Position numbers and translations under genes: made by a program. Below, in pieces: positions 49,069 to 58,275 of a stretch of 64,000 bases of DNA. How positions within the stretch are numbered: the stretch's first letter is position 1; each line of letters starts with the position of its first letter. The notes under the pieces were generated by a model. The model had not been told where the DNA came from and made no database searches. It was given only the letters and a program-made list of their open reading frames with translations. The stretch is from Acidiphilium sp. PA (lineage in GTDB: Bacteria > Pseudomonadota > Alphaproteobacteria > Acetobacterales > Acetobacteraceae): positions 701,878 to 765,877 of the forward strand of contig NZ_JAIMBY010000001.1 in the NCBI RefSeq assembly GCF_026191915.1, in the 5' to 3' direction.

Positions 49069-49742
49069 GAGGCCTCACCGCGAAACGCATCGAGCGCCGT
49101 GCTGTCCACCGTGTCGAACCGCTCGCGGATGCGGAACAGAAACACGCCGATCACGATGAAGGCGATCAGGACCGAGAAGGCGACGCTGATTTCCACCACC
49201 AGCGGCATGCCCTGCGCGCCGGCGGCGGCGAGGATCAGGCCGTTTTCGAGCGACATGAACCCCGCGATCTGGCTGACCGCGTTGCGTCGTGTCACCATCA
49301 TCAGCATCCCGAGCAGAATGACCGAGAGTGCGAGAGCGACATCCTCGCGCGCCAGCGCATCGGCATGGGCGGCGGTGCGCAGCATCACCACCATCGAGAG
49401 CGCGACCAGTCCGATGCCGCCCAGCATGGTCAGGCTGATGCCGCCCACCGCCTCGACCTCGCGGTGAATGCCGAAGCGCTCGACGATGCGGTGCAGCGCG
49501 ATCGGGATGACGAGCGCCTTGAAGCCGAGCGCCAGACCCGCCGTGATGTAAAGCGCCGGCGCGTGCTGGATATAGGCCTGCCAGCCGACCGCACAGCCGA
49601 GTACCACAGCGTGCAGCGCGAGCACGTTGATCACGGACGACAGCCGGTCCTGATACAGCATCATGAAACTGACCAGCACCAGCGCGCCGGCCAGCACATG
49701 CGCGATGCTGAGTGCCGTGGCGGAGGACAGGACATGATCCAT
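49065..49742 (-). CDS. Hyf-like complex membrane subunit HyfE (NuoK-related)
   Basis: 225 residues, seven or so membrane helices. The second half resembles NuoK, with the Glu-containing GFMSLENGLILAAAG and VEISVAFSVLIAFIVIGVFLF. The N-terminal half is the HyfE-specific extension. ATG 49742 shares a base with the HyfC stop (TGATG), so these two are coupled, as is the next gene by 4-bp overlap. Part of the ion-translocating membrane arm. Confidence 0.85.
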   Translation of the reverse strand: MDHVLSSATALSIAHVLAGALVLVSFMMLYQDRLSSVINVLALHAVVLGCAVGWQAYIQHAPALYITAGLALGFKALVIPIALHRIVERFGIHREVEAVGGISLTMLGGIGLVALSMVVMLRTAAHADALAREDVALALSVILLGMLMMVTRRNAVSQIAGFMSLENGLILAAAGAQGMPLVVEISVAFSVLIAFIVIGVFLFRIRERFDTVDSTALDAFRGEAS

Positions 49743-50698
49743 CACAGCGATGCCGAGACGAACAGCAGCAGCGTGCCGAGCAGGCCGAGCATGAGGGCGG
49801 CCCCGATGAAATTCGGCACCCGGAATACCCGCATCTTGGCGATCGCGGTTTCGAACAGCGCGAGCAGCACGCCGCCGGCGGCGAGTTTCACCAGATAGGC
49901 GAACAGCCCGAGTGCCAGCGCGGCCGGCCCCGTGCCGGGTGCGGCAATCGCGACGGGCGCGAAGATGCAGACGATCAGCGACAGATACAAAATAAGCTTG
50001 AGCGCATGGGCGAGCTCGATCAAGGCGAGATGCCGGCCGGAATACTCCAGCACCATTGCCTCGTGCACCATGGTCAGTTCCAGATGTGTCGCGGGATTAT
50101 CGACCGGAAATCGCCCGGTTTCGGCCAGCGCCACGATCACCAGCGCGACCAGCCCGAGCGCCAGCGACAGGCGCAACCCCTGGGTGCCTTCGTGCATGAA
50201 CGTGGCGATGGCGGATAGCTGGCTCGATCCGGCGACCAGGGCGAGGGTGAACACGATCATGAGCATCGCCGGTTCCGCGAGCGAGGCGAACATCGCCTCG
50301 CGGCTCGCCCCCAGCCCGCCGAATGCCGTGCCGATGTCGAGCGCCGCCAGCATCTGGCAGACCCGCGCGGTGCCGAGCAATGCGACGATCACGATCAGAT
50401 CGCCCGACCACGAGAACAGCAGATCGGTCGCGAAACTCGGCACCAGCGAGGCCGAAACCCAGGTGATGGCGAACACCAGATAGGGCGCGGTGCTGAAAAT
50501 CCATGAGGCGTCGGTCGCGATGATCGCATCCTTGCCGATCAGCTTTGCGAGATCGCGGTAGATTTGCAGCAGCGGCGGCCCGCTGCGGCGTTGCAGCCGG
50601 GCTTTCAGCACGCGCACGAATCCGGCCAGCAGCGGGGCCAGCGCCAGCATCAGCGCCATCTGCGCCAATTGCAGGACGAGCCTCGCGATCAACCCCAT
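49742..50698 (-). CDS. Hyf-like complex membrane subunit HyfC (NuoH homologue)
   Basis: 318 residues. Conserved NuoH motifs are visible: KARLQRRSGPPLLQIYRDLAKL, and the acidic quinone-cavity loop ALAETGRFPVDNPATHLELTMVHEAMVLEYSG. It connects the cytoplasmic arm to the antiporter-like subunits. The ATG at 50698 lies 10 bp inside the end of hyfB; the open frame upstream of it is only a shadow of hyfB. Confidence 0.92.
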   Translation of the reverse strand: MGLIARLVLQLAQMALMLALAPLLAGFVRVLKARLQRRSGPPLLQIYRDLAKLIGKDAIIATDASWIFSTAPYLVFAITWVSASLVPSFATDLLFSWSGDLIVIVALLGTARVCQMLAALDIGTAFGGLGASREAMFASLAEPAMLMIVFTLALVAGSSQLSAIATFMHEGTQGLRLSLALGLVALVIVALAETGRFPVDNPATHLELTMVHEAMVLEYSGRHLALIELAHALKLILYLSLIVCIFAPVAIAAPGTGPAALALGLFAYLVKLAAGGVLLALFETAIAKMRVFRVPNFIGAALMLGLLGTLLLFVSASL

Positions 50699-52728
50699 AG
50701 CGCGATCCAGCCGAGCAGCGCGACCAAGGCCATGAACACGAAGGCGAGGTAACGCCGGATGGTGAGGAATTGCAGCCGGTTGGTCTGCCCGGCCAGCCAG
50801 CCGATCGCACCGATCAGGGGCGCATACAGCAAAGACCAGGCGGGATCGCTCCAGCGCAGGGTCAGCCGCGCCGGGTGCGCCTCGCCTGGCAGCGGCAGGG
50901 TGGCCTCGTCCCGCGCGCGCAGCACCACGCCCGCGAACACCCGGCGGATCGGCTGGGCGAAGCCCGAGGGCGAATACTGCGTGATGAGCGTGCGCGCCGG
51001 CGGGCCGAATTCCTGATAGCCGCAGCCCCAGGCCGGCGCGCGGCGTGTGGCGCGCGCGCCGAACCGGCGCAGCACGAACGCGCCCATGATGGCGCTGATC
51101 GCGATGAACAGCGCGATCAGCAGCGGATCGTAAGCATTCTGGCGCAACGCGACCGGCACGATCGTCAGCCATGACAGGCCGGCTTGGGTGCTCACCCGCG
51201 CGCCGAGCAGGGCGTGGGTGACCGGTGCCAGCAGATCGATCGCAAAGCCAGGCAGCAGGCCGGCGGCGACGCACAATGCCGCCAGCAGGATCATGGCGCT
51301 GAGCGACCATCGATCGGTCTCGTGCGCGGCGGCGGCCGCATCGCCGCGCGCGCGGCCGAGATAGGCGATGCCATAGAAGCGCACGAAACACGCTGCGGCG
51401 AACGCCGCCGACAGGGCGACCAGCGCGCCGATCGCCGGCACCGCCAGTTTCAGGCCGAATTGCGGCAGCGCGGGGCTGAGCAGGATGGCCTGCAACAGCA
51501 ACCATTCCGAGGCAAACCCGTTGAGCGGCGGCAGGGCGGCAATCGCCAACGCGGCGATCAGCATCGGCACCGCGCTGACCCGCATCCGGTTAATCAATCC
51601 GCCCAGTTGCGCGAGATCACGCGTGCCGGTCGCGTGCTGGATCGCGCCGGCGCCGAAAAACAGCGTCGATTTGAACAGCATGTGGTTCAGCGCATGGAAC
51701 AATGCCGCGGTCAGCGCCAGGGCGGCGGCGGCCATCATGCCATCGGCCTTGAAGGCCAGCGCGAGACCCAGACCCGCGAAGATCAGCCCGATATTCTCGA
51801 TCGTGCTGTAGGCCAGAATCGTCTTGATATCGTCTTCCATCAACGCATACAGCACGCCGAGCACCGCGGTCATGCCGCCGGCCAGCAGCACCACCAGCCC
51901 CCACCACCAGGCGGGCGGGCCGGCGAGGTCGAACGCGATGCGGATGAACGCATAGACCGCGACCTTGGTCATCACCCCGCTCATCAGCGCCGAAACATGG
52001 CTGGGAGCGGCGGGGTGCGCGCGCGGCAGCCACACATGCAGCGGCACCAGCCCCGCCTTCGACCCCGCGCCGAGCAGCGCCAGCATCATCACCGCCGATC
52101 CCATCCAGCGTGCGCGCGGCACCGCCCGCATCGCCGTGAAGGCGTAATTCCCGGCGTTACCTGCGAGCAGGCCGAAACACAGCAGCAGCGCGAGCGTGCC
52201 CGCGCTCGCCATCAACAGATAGACCACGCCGGCCCGCCTCGTCGCGGCCTCGGTATGGTGCGCCATCACCAGCGCCCAGGATGCCAGGGACATCACTTCC
52301 CAGCAGAGCAGAAACCCATAGGCGTCCGCCGCGATCACCACGAGGTTCATGGCGGCCAGAAACACCGGATAGACCGGCAGCACGCGCCAGGGTTCGGCCT
52401 CGTGGCGCGTATAGCCGAGCGCGAACAGGCTGGCCGCAGCCCCGCCGATATTGGCGATGATCAGAAACGCCGCCGCCAGATCGTCCATGCCGAAGCGCAT
52501 TCCGAGCCCTGACGCACCGGGATGGGGCAACCCGATCGGCAGAACCACGAGCGGGTCGGGCGCGATGCCAAGCGCCAGTTGGGCCAGCGCCGCCAGCAAC
52601 GCAACCACCGCGATGGCGAGCGAGCCGCCGTAAACGATCATCCGCCCGGCCGGACGACGCGCGATCACGCCACCCACCCCGCCAAGAATGAGCGACGCGG
52701 CGGCACATATCAGGATGATCGGCGTCAC
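50689..52728 (-). CDS. Hyf-like complex membrane subunit HyfB (NuoL-like)
   Basis: 679 residues starting with GTG, about 16 membrane helices. The antiporter core shows FLLCWEVMSLASWALVMAHH (TM5 Glu), GAGSKAGLVPLHVWLPRAHPAAPSHVSALMSGVMTK (TM7 Lys) and LAYSTIENIGLIFAGLG; the C-terminal extension is typical of HyfB. It forms the distal ion-pumping subunit. It begins 1 bp after the stop of the XRE regulator gene, so regulator and complex share a transcript. Confidence 0.92.
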   Translation of the reverse strand: MTPIILICAAASLILGGVGGVIARRPAGRMIVYGGSLAIAVVALLAALAQLALGIAPDPLVVLPIGLPHPGASGLGMRFGMDDLAAAFLIIANIGGAAASLFALGYTRHEAEPWRVLPVYPVFLAAMNLVVIAADAYGFLLCWEVMSLASWALVMAHHTEAATRRAGVVYLLMASAGTLALLLCFGLLAGNAGNYAFTAMRAVPRARWMGSAVMMLALLGAGSKAGLVPLHVWLPRAHPAAPSHVSALMSGVMTKVAVYAFIRIAFDLAGPPAWWWGLVVLLAGGMTAVLGVLYALMEDDIKTILAYSTIENIGLIFAGLGLALAFKADGMMAAAALALTAALFHALNHMLFKSTLFFGAGAIQHATGTRDLAQLGGLINRMRVSAVPMLIAALAIAALPPLNGFASEWLLLQAILLSPALPQFGLKLAVPAIGALVALSAAFAAACFVRFYGIAYLGRARGDAAAAAHETDRWSLSAMILLAALCVAAGLLPGFAIDLLAPVTHALLGARVSTQAGLSWLTIVPVALRQNAYDPLLIALFIAISAIMGAFVLRRFGARATRRAPAWGCGYQEFGPPARTLITQYSPSGFAQPIRRVFAGVVLRARDEATLPLPGEAHPARLTLRWSDPAWSLLYAPLIGAIGWLAGQTNRLQFLTIRRYLAFVFMALVALLGWIALWG

Positions 52729-52729
52729 G

Positions 52730-52987
52730 TCACATCCCGTCGCCCTTCAGCCGAACACCGCGCCCTGCGCCGGCATCGGACACATCGCCCGGCCGGATCA
52801 CGATGATCCCGGCCCGATCGAGCGCATCGAGCAGTTTCATGAGGGAGTCGACGTTGCCACGGATGACTCCCTCGCTGCCCTCCATCCGCTGGATGGTCGG
52901 CAGCGACAGACCGGACAGTTCGGCGAGCTGTTTCTGATCGATCCCCAGGAGCGCCCTGGCGGCTTTCAGTTGCCCGGCAGATATCAT
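52730..52987 (-). CDS. XRE-family helix-turn-helix regulator heading the Hyf-like operon
   Basis: 85 residues. The HTH reads LKAARALLGIDQKQLAELSGLSLPTIQRMEGSEG, with recognition-helix pattern SLPTIQRME, followed by NVDSLMKLLDALDRAGIIVI and a short tail. Small single-domain regulators of this type usually bind as dimers. It is the first gene of the operon, 1 bp before hyfB, and a 15-bp palindrome covers its start codon, which suggests autorepression. No other hydrogenase regulator is nearby. Confidence 0.85.
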   Translation of the reverse strand: MISAGQLKAARALLGIDQKQLAELSGLSLPTIQRMEGSEGVIRGNVDSLMKLLDALDRAGIIVIRPGDVSDAGAGRGVRLKGDGM

Positions 52988-52999
52988 GTTTTAAACATG
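52985..52999 (-). promoter_or_regulatory. Palindrome over the XRE start codon, candidate autoregulatory operator
   Basis: CATGTTTTAAACATG (7-bp arms, 1-bp centre) includes the start codon of the XRE gene, with further imperfect symmetry (ATATC on one side, GGATAT on the other). It lies in an AT-rich patch where the promoter of the Hyf-like operon should be. Binding here would block both transcription start and translation start. Confidence 0.55.
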
Positions 53000-53270
53000 G
53001 ATATAAACATACAGAAAACTATAACCAACTTTTTCAAATTGCAAATAGCGCGTACGGCTTGCTGTTCCGACGTGTCAGGCATAGGCTGAGGGTCTACGCG
53101 GTGTGAAGCGCTGACGCAGCCATCGTTTGACGATCGATTAGTGGGACGGTGCCCGCATGGGTCGCGCAATGGTCGCAGCGTTCCGCTGCAACCTGATGGC
53201 TGGCAATGCAAAGCGACGGGCGATTGCAGTGCAGGCGGGATGGCTGGCTGAAACGATAAAGGAAGTCTCG

Positions 53271-53966
53271 ATGCGTCAAACTCATCCGGAAACGCATCTG
53301 GTGGCACGGATCGGCTGGCTGCGGGCCGCGGTTCTGGGCGCGAACGATGGCATCATATCGACATCGAGCCTGGTGCTGGGTGTGGCCTCGGCCGGCGGCA
53401 GCGTGCACGGCGTATTGGTGGCGGGGGTCGCGGGGTTGGTCGCGGGTGCCATGTCGATGGCGGCGGGCGAGTATGTTTCAGTCAGTTCGCAATCCGATAC
53501 GGAGCGGGCCGACCTGGCGCGCGAAGCCAGCGAATTGGCCGGCGATCCCGGCGCCGAAACGGAAGAACTTGCCCGTATCTATGTCGGCCGTGGTCTGGAA
53601 GCGAGACTCGCCCACGAGGTCGCGCGCCAACTCATGGCCACGGATGCGCTGGATGCGCACGCGCGCGACGAACTGGGCATTTCCGAAGCAACGACGGCGC
53701 GGCCGGTACAGGCGGCCCTGGCCTCGGCCGCTACGTTCTCGATTGGCGCGGCGGCACCGCTGATCCTTGTTTTATTGGCCCCGGCGAGCATCCTGCTGGT
53801 CATGGTCGGGGTGGGATCGCTGTTGTTCCTTGCCGTGCTCGGCATGATTGGTGCGAAAACCGGGGGCGCAGGATTGTTGAAGCCGACCCTGCGGGTGACG
53901 TTCTGGGGGGCGCTCGCCATGAGCATTACCACCGGCATCGGCGCCCTCATTGGCTCGGCTGCATAA
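53271..53966 (+). CDS. VIT1/CCC1-family transporter (iron/manganese)
   Basis: 231 residues from ATG 53271, preceded by AAGGAAG. The family signature RAAVLGANDGIISTSSLVLGV in the first helix and AGAMSMAAGEYVSVSSQSDTE in the second are clear. A cytoplasmic segment (LAREASELAGDPGAETEELARIYVGRGLE) holds the acidic metal-binding residues, and two or three C-terminal helices follow. It should export Fe(II) or Mn(II) from the cytoplasm. It is divergent from the XRE/Hyf operon across 283 bp; no known metal riboswitch is recognised there. Confidence 0.9.
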   Translation: MRQTHPETHLVARIGWLRAAVLGANDGIISTSSLVLGVASAGGSVHGVLVAGVAGLVAGAMSMAAGEYVSVSSQSDTERADLAREASELAGDPGAETEELARIYVGRGLEARLAHEVARQLMATDALDAHARDELGISEATTARPVQAALASAATFSIGAAAPLILVLLAPASILLVMVGVGSLLFLAVLGMIGAKTGGAGLLKPTLRVTFWGALAMSITTGIGALIGSAA

Positions 53967-54069
53967 AGACCCATTGACCGTAAAACCCGTGCCAGAGTCT
54001 TGAATGTTACATTTATACCGAACAAACGCTATCAGTTCAGAAGTGCGTTTCTCTCTATAAAAAGACAGT

Positions 54070-54702
54070 CTACCTTTGCGAGATTTTTTCCACTTTCGCC
54101 CGATCCGCCGCACGCCACAGATACCAGGCCGCAGTGGTACGGTACGGCGCGTAGGATTCGCCGATTACTGCGAGATCGCGCGGTTTCGGCTGCGTGTCGA
54201 GGCCGTGGATCAGACGATAGCCTTCGCGCACCCCGAAATCATCGACCGGCAGCACATCCGGCCGTCCGAGCGTGAAGATCAGAAGCATTTCCACCGTCCA
54301 ACGCCCGATCCCGCGCAGCACGCATAGCCGTTCGATCAATTCAGCATCGGAGAGCCGGCTGGCGGCGCGGCGGGTTGGCACCGTGCCGTCGAGGGTGCGG
54401 GCGGCGATGTCGCGCAGCGCGGCGATTTTGGCGCCGGAAAACCCGCACCCGCGCAAATCCGCCTCCGCCAGCGAGAGCAGTGCGGTCGGCGCCGGGCATT
54501 CCGCCCCGCACAGCGCCGCGAGCCGCCCCAGAATCGCTGTTGCAGCCCGGGCGTGCAATTGTTGATGGGCCACCGCCGCGATCAGCGCTGCGTAAGGCTC
54601 CCGGGTCCGGTCATGCACCAGGGTGCAGCGCCCGACGCTGCGGATCAGTGCGCCCAGGACCGGGTCCGCCTGGGTCAGATGAGTCCGCGCCAGGCGGCTC
54701 AT
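54070..54702 (-). CDS. DNA-3-methyladenine glycosylase of the AlkA/MagI HhH-GPD type
   Basis: 210 residues. The helix-hairpin-helix is LCVLRGIGRWTVEMLLIF, followed by the catalytic Asp in RPDVLPVDDFGVREGYR; AVAHQQLHARAATAILGRL precedes it. This is the core glycosylase without the N-terminal domain of E. coli AlkA. It excises alkylated bases in base-excision repair. It lies 13 bp after the membrane protein gene on the same strand. Confidence 0.9.
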   Translation of the reverse strand: MSRLARTHLTQADPVLGALIRSVGRCTLVHDRTREPYAALIAAVAHQQLHARAATAILGRLAALCGAECPAPTALLSLAEADLRGCGFSGAKIAALRDIAARTLDGTVPTRRAASRLSDAELIERLCVLRGIGRWTVEMLLIFTLGRPDVLPVDDFGVREGYRLIHGLDTQPKPRDLAVIGESYAPYRTTAAWYLWRAADRAKVEKISQR

Positions 54703-54715
54703 GCGACAACGAGCC

Positions 54716-55291
54716 TCATCGCGCCGGGCGGTTCATCGCGGCTGCGATCCGTTGCCGCCATGCCGCCAGGCGCCGCGCCAGCCGGCCCCGCTCGCCATCG
54801 CGCGCGGCCAGCCGGAGGCGCTGGCGGATCGGCCGGGTGCGGTCCAGCACCCAGTCGCGCGCGACGATCACCTTGTCATGTGCGACGGCGAACCATCGCA
54901 CCGACATCAGGGTCTCCTCGCACGACTGATAGATCCAAAGTCCGAGCAGGATCGCAAAACCTTTGATAAACACGGCCACGATGGTCGCCGCGAGCCAGTT
55001 GCCCTTGACGAACAGCACCGTAGCCCAGAAGCCGCTCAAGTGATCGATCGCCTCGGGGATCAGGAACAGAAAGACGACCACCAGCGGTGGCAGTTTTTGC
55101 AAAAACCGCCGCAGCCGCGCGACCACGGCCAGGCGCGAAACCAACTCGAGCAGCGCCTTGGCGCCGTCCCAGATGACCCGTTCGAGAAACTCCAGCAGCA
55201 ACGCCAGGGGCAACAGCAGGACGTCTTCGACCATGCGGCGCAGCCGCCGCCGTCGTTGTTCAGTCATGGTGCGGAAGGCAGGGTCCTGCAT
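54716..55291 (-). CDS. Hypothetical membrane protein upstream of the glycosylase
   Basis: Up to 191 residues. Two hydrophobic stretches are clear (LPPLVVVFLFLIPEAIDHLSGFW and WLAATIVAVFIKGFAILLGLWIY), flanked by strongly basic ends (TEQRRRRLRRMVEDVL and RLAARDGERGRLARRLAAWRQR). I recognise no function. Starts at 55291 and 55267 are both possible. It is probably cotranscribed with the downstream glycosylase gene, though a functional link is not evident. Confidence 0.65.
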   Translation of the reverse strand: MQDPAFRTMTEQRRRRLRRMVEDVLLLPLALLLEFLERVIWDGAKALLELVSRLAVVARLRRFLQKLPPLVVVFLFLIPEAIDHLSGFWATVLFVKGNWLAATIVAVFIKGFAILLGLWIYQSCEETLMSVRWFAVAHDKVIVARDWVLDRTRPIRQRLRLAARDGERGRLARRLAAWRQRIAAAMNRPAR

Positions 55292-55451
55292 GGCATGACA
55301 GTACCACGCGGCGGGCCGGCACTGATAGGGCCATCCGCGAACGGTCCGTGGCCGGGCCGGACGGTGTCGAGCGGGTCAATCCCGGCCGGGACGGCGCTAA
55401 TTTTTTCACGGCCGTGAGTGGGACGCGCGGCCCGCGTGCGCGCTGCCCTGT

Positions 55452-57512
55452 TCATGGATGCGGCTGGTCCGGATGCCTCGGCGCGGGGCGGCCTGCGGCG
55501 GGCGGCGCGGGGTGCGGGGCGGGATGGAATTGGGGCCGCGGCTGCACCGCATGCTGCACCGGATGAGGCGCCGGTTGGGGCCGCGGCACCGCGTGGAACT
55601 GCTGGGCCGGCGGATGGAACTGTGGCGCCCGGGCGACGGGGCGGGGCTGCTGCACCTGCGGGTGAGACTGCGGGGGCTGCATCCGCGCCTGTGGCACCGG
55701 CGGATGGAATGGTTGCGGCCGCTGCGGCTGGGCCGGTGGATGGTAAGCCGGTACCGCCGGCCGGACCTGCTGCGGATGGAGTGCGAACGGCCTGTTCTGG
55801 GGCGGGTGCAATCCGTCTGGCCGCGCCGGTGCGGCGGGGGGCCGGGGAGTCTGCGGCGTGTTCATATGGATCGTTCCGCCCGGCTGGATCGGCCGCCCGA
55901 TCGCCGCCGGCATCGGATGTGCCGCCTGCGGCATGGCACCCGGGTGCGGATTCGGGCTGCGCGGCATCACGTGGATCTGCGGCCGGATCGCCGCGGGGCG
56001 GATCGGTGCGGGCCGTGCGACGGGCAGTCCGCGTGACGCGGCAAACGGCGCGGGCCTCGGGGCCTGTGCCACGACACGGTGGATCATTGGCCCCGGCGCG
56101 CCCGGTAGACGGCCCAACCCGGGACCGCCCGGATGCGCGGCCGGCCCGCCGAACCCGGCCGGGGGCACCGGCCGTGCCGCCGCCAGCACCGCGCGTGGTG
56201 CCGGCCGCCCGAACCGCCCGACCGGATCGCCGCGCCGCATCGCGGCGGCCGGGATCACGGTCGCCGCGCCCCGGTTGAGCAACCGGGCCGGCCCGTAATT
56301 GTTGATGATGGTTTTGTTGTGGATATCGGTAAAGCGGTTCGGGTTGCGTATATTGTAGTAATTCACCTGCTGCACATAGCGCGGCGGGCAGTGATACCAT
56401 GGCCGATACGGCTCATCGGGCGCCAGCGGCACCCATCCGATTGAGCCGGCCGCGAACGCCGCGGCGGTGATGCCCACCCCGATCGCCACGCCGGTTCCGA
56501 CGTTGAAAAAACTCACCGTCGCGGGGGCATAGACGGGCTGGTAATAGGCCGGTGCGTCGTAGGCCACCGGCGCGGGTGCCCAGCCCCAGCGCCCGCCGTA
56601 CTGCACCCAGCGCCCGTAATGGAACGGCGCGAACCCCCATGGGTCGCTATCCACCCAGGTCCAGCCCCAGGGGGCGACATAGGCCCAATGCCCCTCGCGG
56701 TACGGCACCCAGCTCGATGCGACGCGCGGATACCAGACCGCGCCATATTGCGGCGTCTGGGACCATGTTCCGTATTGGGCGAGTTGATAGCCGCCGGTCA
56801 TCTGGTTCACCACCGCCGGCACGTAGGCGGGCGGCGGGGCATACCGCACCGCCAGCATGCGCGCCACGAACGGGTCGCGCTGACCCGCCCCCAGCGCCGC
56901 CGTGACGGGATCGGCGCCCTGCAAGGTCGCGGTCTCGCCCGGCGCGATATCCAGCGAGACGTTCTGCCCCTGCAGCTGCGCCGCGCCGCTGATAACGGTG
57001 ACGGTGGTCGGGGCGGTCTGATCACCCGCGACGATGTCGTACCGGCCATCCTGCGCAATCGTTACGGTGCCGCGCGGCGTCGTGATCGCAAAGCTTGCGC
57101 CCGGTGCCAGATTCCGCACATCCATATACATCTCGCCTTGCGACAGCGCGGCATCGACCACCTGCGGCCCGATCGTGGTGACCTGCAGCTCGGTCGCCTG
57201 GTTCAGCGTCATCCGGCTCCAGTCGATCGCGACCGCCGCTTCGGCGCCCGGCTGGGTGTAGAGCGCATCGCCGCTCGTTACGGGATAGTTCAGCGCGGCC
57301 GGCGTCCATTGGCTCGAACCTTCGCTATCGAACGAAACCGATCCACGCGCCAGCGCGATCTGGCCGACCCGTTCCGGCGGCGCCGGGGCGGCGGCATCCT
57401 GCGCCCGTGCCTGCGGAACGCCCTGCAGCACGGCGGCGATCGCCGTCGTTAAGGCCAGCGCCACCCGAAGCGAAGCGACGCGAAATGGGGCAAAACGCAA
57501 ACTGGGGCGCAT
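55452..57512 (-). CDS. Exported FecR-domain / DUF6600 protein with Pro/His-rich tail
   Basis: 686 residues. A signal peptide (VALALTTAIAAVLQGVPQARAQ) is followed by a FecR-like beta domain (about 50-200: VGQIALARGSVSFDSEG, ITTPRGTVTIAQDGRYDIVAG). Next is a Trp/Tyr-rich DUF6600 block (about 260-330: WVPYREGHWAYVAPWGWTWV, DPWGFAPFHYGRW). The last 280 residues are Pro/Gln/His-rich low complexity. It is periplasmic or surface-associated, and no transmembrane anti-sigma part is seen, so the FecR domain is not signalling here. A role in envelope organisation is a guess. Monocistronic. Confidence 0.8.
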   Translation of the reverse strand: MRPSLRFAPFRVASLRVALALTTAIAAVLQGVPQARAQDAAAPAPPERVGQIALARGSVSFDSEGSSQWTPAALNYPVTSGDALYTQPGAEAAVAIDWSRMTLNQATELQVTTIGPQVVDAALSQGEMYMDVRNLAPGASFAITTPRGTVTIAQDGRYDIVAGDQTAPTTVTVISGAAQLQGQNVSLDIAPGETATLQGADPVTAALGAGQRDPFVARMLAVRYAPPPAYVPAVVNQMTGGYQLAQYGTWSQTPQYGAVWYPRVASSWVPYREGHWAYVAPWGWTWVDSDPWGFAPFHYGRWVQYGGRWGWAPAPVAYDAPAYYQPVYAPATVSFFNVGTGVAIGVGITAAAFAAGSIGWVPLAPDEPYRPWYHCPPRYVQQVNYYNIRNPNRFTDIHNKTIINNYGPARLLNRGAATVIPAAAMRRGDPVGRFGRPAPRAVLAAARPVPPAGFGGPAAHPGGPGLGRLPGAPGPMIHRVVAQAPRPAPFAASRGLPVARPAPIRPAAIRPQIHVMPRSPNPHPGAMPQAAHPMPAAIGRPIQPGGTIHMNTPQTPRPPAAPARPDGLHPPQNRPFALHPQQVRPAVPAYHPPAQPQRPQPFHPPVPQARMQPPQSHPQVQQPRPVARAPQFHPPAQQFHAVPRPQPAPHPVQHAVQPRPQFHPAPHPAPPAAGRPAPRHPDQPHP

Positions 57513-57717
57513 GGCGTGTCTCCGTGGGGCGGCCGCGTTGAGGTCGATCTTGTCGTCAGGATTGAAGTAAATAGCGTCGGCTGCGGCCTAATAGGGACCG
57601 GATCACGGCAGTATCAAGGCGGAACGTTGCGGGACGTTACAATTCTGGGACCATTTCGCCTCATCCTTGCCACAAGCGCGCACCTATATAGCAGCCAGTG
57701 TCCAATGAGGTGTTTCG

Positions 57718-57984
57718 ATGAAACTGATACTGCGCAAAACCATCGTCATGATCGCGCTTGGCGGCGCGGCGATTGGTCTGTCTGGTTGTGTCTACTACCC
57801 GAGTACCTATGGCTACGACTACGGCGGGGGTTATGCCGCGCCGGCATATGTGGCACCCGCGCCCGTGGTCAGCGGCGGCCTGTTTCTCGGTGGAGGCTGG
57901 GGCGGTGGTTGGGGTGGCGGCTGGGGTGACGGGGACCGCGGCCGGTGGGGTGGCGACCGGGGCGGCTGGGGCGACCGGCACTGA
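57718..57984 (+). CDS. Small Gly/Trp-rich lipoprotein
   Basis: 88 residues. The signal peptide MKLILRKTIVMIALGGAAIG ends in lipobox LSGC, so Cys23 should be lipidated. The mature part is low-complexity: Tyr/Gly, then AP-rich, then GGW repeats and a basic Gly/Arg tail. It is similar in style to small surface lipoproteins with no known role. It is divergent from the FecR/DUF6600 gene across 205 bp. Repeat-rich reading frames carry some risk, but the lipobox supports a real gene. Confidence 0.7.
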   Translation: MKLILRKTIVMIALGGAAIGLSGCVYYPSTYGYDYGGGYAAPAYVAPAPVVSGGLFLGGGWGGGWGGGWGDGDRGRWGGDRGGWGDRH

Positions 57985-58275
57985 TATCCGCCGCGCGGCT
58001 TTTGTGATGCGATAGCGCAGCAGCCCTGCCGCCATCGCACGCGGTTTCGCTTGCCAAACCCCGGCATGAGCCTGTATGTGCAGTGCAACAGAACAGTGCT
58101 CGTAGATGCGGCGGTTTCGTCGGCGGCAATGTTCACTGGATGCGTGGTGCCCGCAGGGGTGCCTCATCCCAGGTTGGCGGCGGGTAAAACCAGGCCTTGC
58201 ACGCTTCAACGGGTGGCTGTTCTACGCATGCTTCCTCAAACCTAAATGTCGCGCCCCCGGCCCGGGAGCGGGACC

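Noticed and set aside
53157..53270. Upstream extension of the VIT-family gene
   Set aside because: The extra 38 residues have no family support, and AAGGAAG directly precedes the ATG at 53271.
52988..53270. Possible metal riboswitch upstream of the VIT-family gene
   Set aside because: I looked for manganese-riboswitch (yybP-ykoY) core motifs and could not find them; only an AT-rich promoter-like patch is seen.
55418..56278. Plus-strand Ala/Pro/Gly-rich frame opposite the FecR/DUF6600 gene
   Set aside because: It is low-complexity antisense of the Pro-rich tail and has no start context or domain.
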